Shown here: piece by piece, positions 57,426 through 64,000 of the stretch
How the letters are laid out: each line of letters opens with the position of its first letter
Numbering within the stretch: position 1 is the first letter of the stretch
Assembly: GCF_029962835.1 (NCBI RefSeq)
Contig: NC_080588.1
Span: forward strand, 10,868,001-10,932,000
From: Magnolia sinica
Lineage: Eukaryota; Streptophyta; Magnoliopsida; Magnoliales; Magnoliaceae
DNA: 64,000 nucleotides
Reading direction: 5' to 3'
Made by a program: the position numbers and the translations under genes
Notes under the pieces: model-generated
Seen by the model: the letters and a program-made list of their open reading frames with translations, nothing else
Told to the model about the DNA's origin: nothing
Databases searched by the model: none

Positions 57426-59369
57426 TGTAAAAGGCCAAGCTATATATCCTAGAGAGAGGAGGGGGGGAGGGGCAAATTAAAACTTTAACAGCGGAATATA
57501 AATAAATAAATAAAAAGATAGCATAATAAATAAATCACAATATTGAAATGAAAAGCAACCTCAAAATTCTAGTCTTGAGAAGTTGATATAAATGTTGTTC
57601 TAAGGACAACCTTACATTAAAAACCAAGGTTTATGGTAAGACAACCTTATTTCTAGAAAGGTCTTTGTCTCAAAAACTCAAACAGAAGAGGAATAAAAAG
57701 AAATAGCTAGAAAGAAAGTCTAAACTATTACAACATTCCCCACAATGCTTGAAATGTAAATATTACAACATTTACATCCACATATACATCCCACAAATTT
57801 GAATGATAAAAGAAATAGAAATTACACAAACATTCAAATCACAAAACACAAAGAGTTATAGTGGTTCGCCTATGTGTACACCAACTGTTAAACAATAGCC
57901 ACACAGCTTACTACTCCACTCCTAATATCCTCACACAAGGGATATTAGCGTTCACTATGAAAATAGGTTTCTCAGGTTCACCTAAAACCTTCACAATTGT
58001 GTCTTTTAAATGGGCTTACACAATTCAAAAATCCCAACCTCTAAGTTTTCTGGCTCTCCTCAGATAACCAATATAATGAGATTTTTTTGGCTTAATCTCC
58101 AAAGAAAACAAAATAAGAAAATTTACAATAATGTAAAAATACCTGGATTTCTCTTTTTGTAGTAGCCTGAAAGAACCAATAGGAGTAGAAGTTTGAATGT
58201 AGAAGTTCAATGTTCAATACTCACTTTGAAATGGTTCTAGGTTCTAGATCGATTTTAAATTAAACCAGTTGGGCTAGCTCTATTTGATTTTGATTCCAAG
58301 ACAAGGAATACAACAATTCCTCTTTCAAATCAGATTGGAATATAGAAACAAAATCAAATTGATAAAGCTAATAAAAGAGAATATTAAATATGCACAAAGT
58401 AGCTTAAAATGAACACAAAATTATCTCAGAGTGATGCCTTGATTTTTCTTGAAATTGGATTATGAAACTCTGAAATTCGTGCTCTATTTATAGTTACAAA
58501 TCGCATCTTCGACTGGTCCTGAGGACACTACGATTGGTCGTAGGTCGAACAGATTTCCAAATTTTTGAGCGCGATTGGATAAAACCGTTCCACAACTGGT
58601 CGTAAGCTGTTCACGACCGGTCGTGAGCCCTCCACGACTGGTTGTGAGGCACCAGGTTTCGTTGCTGTAGTTTGAGTCGTAGCTGCTGGACTGGTCGTGA
58701 ACAAATCATGCACTATTCACACGACCAGTCGAGCAGAGTCCAGGACTGGTCATAACTCAACTAAAAAATTCTGAAAATTTGTAACAACTTTGGACTGGTC
58801 CTGAAATTGCTTGGACTGGTTGAGACTGTTAGGACTAGTCAAACAGGGTTCAGGACTAGTCTTAGAACGGTCCAAATTCATATAAAGTGATTCAATTTGA
58901 ATTATGTATACAAAATGACCTACCCTAAGGTCAATCTAAGGTCTTTCATACCCGGGACATAAAGTATGAACATTGAAACTTTATTTCTTCAGATGATGGT
59001 TGACCTTTGACGATTATGAAGCTTTGAGATCTCTACATGATGTAACTTGAACTTGAGATCTTCTAAAGCTTGAATTTGTCATTTTTGAGTTGTATTTCAT
59101 CTTGACTTGAACATTATCTTGAATCTTGAACAAGCACTTGTCTTTTGAGGTAGCTCTTTTAGCTCTTGAAATACTCTGGACTTTGAAGCTTACAGGAGTG
59201 GACAAAGTACTTGACCTTGCATGTGTTGAAGTAGATCACAGTTCTTAACTTGAAGCATTGTGATGCAGTGTCTTGAACATATAAATCAACACGCTACACA
59301 AGACACAGATTGTGTTTTTGGTACCACAAAATTTGACAACTAAAGGAGCAGGAAACCATAGCACTTACA
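57426..59369 (-). repeat. 5' LTR of copia copy 2
   Basis: The minus strand starts TGTAAGTGC at 59369 and ends CCTTTTACA at 57426. It corresponds to 48525-50488 and to the copy 1 LTR. Confidence 0.94.
58485..58870 (-). promoter_or_regulatory. LTR promoter of copia copy 2: palindromes and TATA box
   Basis: About ten CGACTGGTCG/ACGACCGGTCGT-type motifs lie at 58508-58870, just upstream (minus strand) of TATAAATA at 58485-58492. The arrangement equals 7527-7917 in copy 1. Confidence 0.65.
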
Positions 59370-59374
59370 CATGT

Positions 59375-59501
59375 CCCATCAATCAATCCCATCAATTACT
59401 ACATCATGTCAAGTACAACACCATCCCCAAAGTCAACTCTCTCTTACACCCCCTTACATGTCAAGTACACATCACTCACTCCATCACCCATCACTCCATC
59501 A

Positions 59502-59545
<44 letters not shown>

Positions 59546-62500
59546 CCCATTTTCAAGCAAGCAACCTCATGAGAGGAGCAAACGTCTAAGCTCCATGAGA
59601 AAGCTAGGTGTGGCCAACCTTCCTACCACCTAATCCCACTATCCAAAACCAATCTCGACTGTTGAATCTCATCCATTGGAGCTCTAGCATGCATTGGCGG
59701 AAGAAGGAAGAGGAGACTAATGGTGGGTGTTTCTATATGCCTAGATTTTATTTTTTTATGATGGGCCAAGTGAGGCCTACCGATTGATGGTATGGATCTC
59801 ACTTTGGACCCTAGATACGGCCGATGGCCCACCTTGATTCTCATGATCATTCCACGGTGGGGCCATTCTCCATGGACCCCACCATGATGTTTACTTTCCT
59901 TGCATAAATAGGGTCATCTAGACCTTGCATTTTGGTGGAGAAAGGATCTCCACCATTGATTTTTGATCGATGGGTCCACATGTAATGGGACTCACTTGAT
60001 GTATGTTGTGATGTACGGAAGGGAAGGCCCATAGTGCCAGGGTCCCTCCATTACTCGGTCTCTCTCTTTCACTTTTGTTGTGTGTGATGATGTGGTCGTG
60101 TGGCCCACTCGGATGTACCCCACTTGATGTATGTCTTATCCACACCATCCAGCCATTTGGTGGACCAACTGAGCAGGGCCCACCTTATATCTATGTGTTG
60201 TGCCCAAACCATCCAGCGTCTAAGGATGCTGGACGTGAATTGAAAATAAAAATATTAGCTTGATTTAACAAGCTTTGGAGAGGGCCGCTCATACAGGCCC
60301 CACCTTGATGTATGGCTTTAATCCACACCATCCATCATATTCCTCAGCTCGTTTTAGGCGTTGAGCCGAAAAATGAAGTCAAGCTAATTTCATGGCAGGC
60401 CATGGCATAGGAAACAATGATTTCTATCGTTCAAGGCTATTAGGACCCACATTAATGTTTCGATTCACCAAAATATACTAAATATTGGGCTTGTTTAGTC
60501 GGTCTTGAGCCATAGAATGCAATGGTTGGTGTGGATTCACCTGATATGGGCCCCACCTATGAAAAACACAAGAAAACATGTTTTTTTAAAAAATTAAGCA
60601 AAGCAGCAGGTGCTGCTGCTGGCATCCAGAGGACGCTGCAGTGTCCTGCTGCGTTTAACATGGAATGGCAGGGGGTCCCAACCGTGGGCCCCACCATGAT
60701 GTGTGTGAACATCAACACCATGCATTGGGTTGGCCCCCTTCTAGCTATGCCCCCCCCCCCTAAAAAAAAAATCAGCCGTGTAAGAAACTCAGGTGGCCCA
60801 CACTTCAAGGAAAGTGAGGGATTGAACGTCTGCCATTGGACTCCCTTGGAGTCCATAAGTTTTGGATAAATATAATATTTATTTATTTAGGTCTTTAAGA
60901 CCTTATCAATGGATTGGATGGAAATGTTATTGTGGGCCACATGTGGGACCCACTAATGTGTGTTTTGTAATCCACACCTTCCATTAGTGTGTACCCCACC
61001 ATGAAGTACGTACTTTATTTATGCTGTTCATCCCTATGGGACCCACCATGATGCATGTGTTGCATCCAAACCGTCCAACCATTTTGAAAGCTCATTTTAA
61101 GGCTTAAGGAAAAATGAGACAGATCTATTTATCTGGTGGGCCACTGCTAATAACAGTGAGGATGGAACGTTTGCCATTGAAATCCTTTTGGATTCCAGAA
61201 GCTTTGGATCATTATGAAATTTGTCTTTCCTCTTCATCCGGGTCTTTGTGACCTTCTCAATAGATTGGGTGGAAAATAAACATTACGGTGGGCCCCACGT
61301 GGGACCCACTGACATTGTGAGTGGGACGGCTGGTGTACCTCACTTCAGCTACCTAGCTGTTATAGAGGCATTACCAAGTTCAGTGGGACTCACCTACTTC
61401 ATCCACACTGTCTATGGGACCCACCATGATGCATGTGTTGCATCCAAACCATCCAATCCATTGGCAAGCTCATCTTACAGCTTGAAACTAAAAGTAAGAC
61501 AGATCTAGGATCAGGTGGACCACATTATGGAAAACAGTGGGTTTGAATGTCCACCATTAAAACTCTTGGGCTATAGGGTTTGGACCAATATGATATTTAT
61601 TTTTCCTCTAAATCCAGGTCTTTATGACCTTATGAATAGGCTGGATGGGAAATAAACCCTATGATGGCGCCCATTAGAATTTAACCATGGAAATTATTAT
61701 CAACACAGTTAAATATGGTATGGTGCAGGTGATCTTTTGATATGATTCATTTTTATATAAATATTGATCTTTAAAAATAAATGAATTGTGTTCAGCCGAT
61801 TTAAATTGGCCCATTCAACTCGGCCCATTTGACTTGGCCCATTTGTTCGGCCCATTTGATTAGGCCCGATGTGATACATGAGGCCTGTTGTTGAGTCTCA
61901 CCTTGATGTGATGTATGAGGCCCATTGTGGAAGCCCACCGTGATATATATAAGGCCCATGTGATGCGACCCAATATGATATATTTTTGACCCATGGGCAA
62001 GGCCTAATACGATGTATATGTGGCCCATTTTGTGAGGCCCATGTGATATATTTGAGGCCCAGGTGCAGGGCCCACCTATTGTATATTCAAGGTCCGATGT
62101 GATGTGTGATTTTGCCTGATGTATGTAATGATGTTTATGTGGGCCACTCCTTGGGAGCAATATTGGTTAAATGGCCACATTATTGGACAACGTTAGTTTA
62201 ATGTTCACATTGTGACCTTCCCTTAAGCTTTGTTCGGCCGATTCCGATTGTCGAGGGCGATTATCGAGGCCGAGGCCAATTGTTGATTCTAATTGTCGTG
62301 GTCGATTGCCGATTAGATATTGAGGTTGATTATCGTAACCGGTTGCCAATTTCAATTGTAATGGCCGATTGCCGATTTCGATTATCGAGGCTGATTATCG
62401 ATCAATTTCGATTGTTGTGGCCGATTGCCGATTCCGATCATCGAGGCCGATTATCGATCGATTCCGATTATCGTGGCCGATTGCCGATTAGCGATCGAGG

Positions 62501-64000
62501 CTAATTATCGTGACTGATTGCCAATTCCAATTGTCATGGCCGATTATCGATTTCGATTATCGAGGCCGATTATCGATCGATTTCGATTGTTGTGGCTGAT
62601 TACAGGTTCCGATCATCGAGGCCAATTATTGATCGATTCTGATTGTTGTGGCCGATTGCCGATACCGATTATCTATTGATTCTAATTGTTGTGGCCGATT
62701 GCCGATTCTGATTATCGAGGCCCAATGTGATGTATATACGACCCAAATTTGAGGGCCATTGTGATGTGTATTCAGCCCTTGTTTAAGGCACAATGTGATG
62801 TATATGAGGCCTATGTGATGAGTCCTATTGTGATGCATTGAGGGCCAGGCGATGGAGCTCATTATAATGTATGTTAGGCCCATGTGAAAGGCCCATCGTG
62901 ATGTGTATTAAGCTCTTGAGTGAGGCTCATAGTGTTGTATATTTTTGCCCTTGTGTGAGGTCATGGGCCCACTATATGTTAAGCTCTATGTGGGCTATTC
63001 CTTGGGGCAATGTTGGTTAAATGTCCACATTGTCGAGGTCGATTGTCGATGCCAGTTATTGATACCGGTTATGAGTATGTGATAGCATAGCATCATAATA
63101 CATACTTATACTCATCATCTGCATGTTTGTTATGAGATGTGGTTGACCATTGCATATATCATTCGGCAGGTTGTTATGAGCTCCCTAACAGGCAGAGATT
63201 GTCTTGCATGAGTACACGGTATGCGCAGGATTGATGCATGACTGGATTGTATGACTCATGCATCTTGCATTGTATGCCTTAGCGACATCAGGGCCATAGC
63301 CTCCACATGCATATCGTGGATGGCCAGATGGGACACCGAAAATCTGTTCTAGTATATGGGCGCTATAGATGTCCCTGGGTGAAAATTCCTAAACCTCCGT
63401 GACCAGGAGATACCCCAACATCGAGACCAAGTGGATATATATGAGAGCATGAGGGCTGAATACCAGGAGGCCGCATTTCCCACTGTGTCATGGTCAGTTG
63501 GGAAGGGGTGTGGCCTTACCCTCTCGAGGGTAGGGGGCATAGCTAGGCTAAGTTTGACCAGCTCATAAATGGGTCCGCTATCGACGTGCCGGGTAGATAT
63601 TGGTTGACTACTAGACAGGCGGATGGTGAGGTCTCTTGCAGTTGCATGGTCGTTTGTCAGTGGGTGGCAGTTGCATGTAGAGTATATTAGACCCCGGTGA
63701 TAATCCCAAAGAGAAACCGTACTAATATGTGGACTTATCGAGTAGGGTTGCAAATTCATTCATTCATTCATTCACTATCCACTCGGATTGGTGGTGCGCA
63801 ACTAATTATTATGTACCTTCATAATGGCAAGGATTTTAATTGGGCGTGCAAATAACCTGAGATCAGGAGTCTACTACATTGTGTCTGGCTATCTAAATTT
63901 AGGTATGTGGCTGGTTTGGATAGAAGTCCCTTGTAATGGACTCCATAGCCTATGATACTACGTACTATCATCCCGACTTCACTCCAACTTGGTCATTTCA
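59375..64000 (+). repeat. 3' LTR of element D, second part (runs off the window)
   Basis: After the CATGT duplication the LTR resumes and follows 42470-47160 block for block. The last bases of the window match those ending near 47161. About 700 bp should remain beyond the window. Confidence 0.9.
62225..62725 (+). repeat. CCGATTGCCGATTC minisatellite in the D 3' LTR
   Basis: Counterpart of 45370-45890. Unit order differs between the two LTRs, suggesting expansion or contraction after insertion. Confidence 0.8.

Larger units (their letters stand above)
48525..59369 (-). mobile_element. Sirevirus-like Ty1/copia retrotransposon, copy 2 (complete)
   Basis: An about 10.8-kb element with both LTRs (1964 and 1944 bp), initiator-Met primer site, gag, protease, integrase, reverse transcriptase, RNase H, extra ORF and four polypurine tracts. 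A perfect 5-bp duplication CATGT (48520-48524 and 59370-59374) proves an ordinary insertion into the 3' LTR of D. It is the same family as copy 1 but keeps the pre-integrase domain and an intact extra ORF. It is not autonomous: gag-pol is frameshifted and the reverse transcriptase active site is mutated. Confidence 0.95.
42181..64000 (+). mobile_element. Del-like non-autonomous element D: giant LTRs, tiny internal region
   Basis: The parts are: 5' LTR 42181-47858, internal sequence 47859-48281 with primer site and polypurine tract, and 3' LTR from 48282. The 3' LTR is interrupted by copia copy 2 and continues past the window end. No gag or pol is present. The ends and primer site match Del/Tekay chromoviruses, but the coding region is gone. 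Left target flank GGCGA (42176-42180); its partner is outside the window. By eye the two LTRs differ at many sites, so the insertion is older than A. Confidence 0.87.

Overview
This window is repeat-rich nuclear DNA of a flowering plant. I found no host gene, tRNA, rRNA or DNA transposon gene. Essentially everything is LTR retrotransposon sequence, stacked by repeated insertion of one element into another. The evidence for plants is Athila-type Ty3/gypsy polyproteins with a tRNA-Asp primer site, Sirevirus-type Ty1/copia polyproteins with an initiator-tRNA-Met primer site, and Del/Tekay-like LTRs ending in a GGGGCGTGACA-type sequence. The style of the LTR repeats (GGGCCCACCATGATG, CACACCGTCCA) resembles repeats I associate from memory with magnoliid trees. 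That placement is an unverified inference.

Layout. 1-8959: Sirevirus-like copia copy 1 (+ strand), its 5' LTR cut by the window edge. It sits in the 3' LTR of an Athila-like gypsy element called B (- strand). B occupies 8960-13434 and 25351-37565. A younger Athila-like element, A (- strand, 13435-25350), interrupts B's pol. B's 5' LTR is itself interrupted by an Athila-family solo LTR in the opposite orientation (C, 30886-37273, duplication ATCGA). C is interrupted by a Del-like solo LTR (32238-36498, duplication GAGT). Right of B are two degraded copia fragments: an Ale-like reverse transcriptase piece (37566-about 38225) and a second copia body (about 38226-42180).

From 42181 to the window end is element D, a Del-like non-autonomous element with a 5678-bp 5' LTR, only 423 bp of internal sequence, and a 3' LTR. 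That 3' LTR is interrupted by Sirevirus copy 2 (- strand, 48525-59369, duplication CATGT) and resumes from 59375 to the window end.

Functionally these are decayed selfish elements. Every gag-pol seen carries stops, frameshifts or lost catalytic residues. The one intact long reading frame of clear interest is the 378-residue extra ORF of Sirevirus copy 2 (50986-52122). Its counterpart in copy 1 is colinear with only two stop codons. The most unusual structures are: the junctions of A (no target duplication, a copy of the tRNA-Asp primer site outside the 3' LTR, a clipped 5' LTR and a small target deletion); the giant-LTR element D; the mismatched LTRs of B; and clusters of a short palindrome found both upstream of the copia LTR TATA box and upstream of the extra ORF. 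All coordinates and divergence estimates come from reading by eye, without alignment software.
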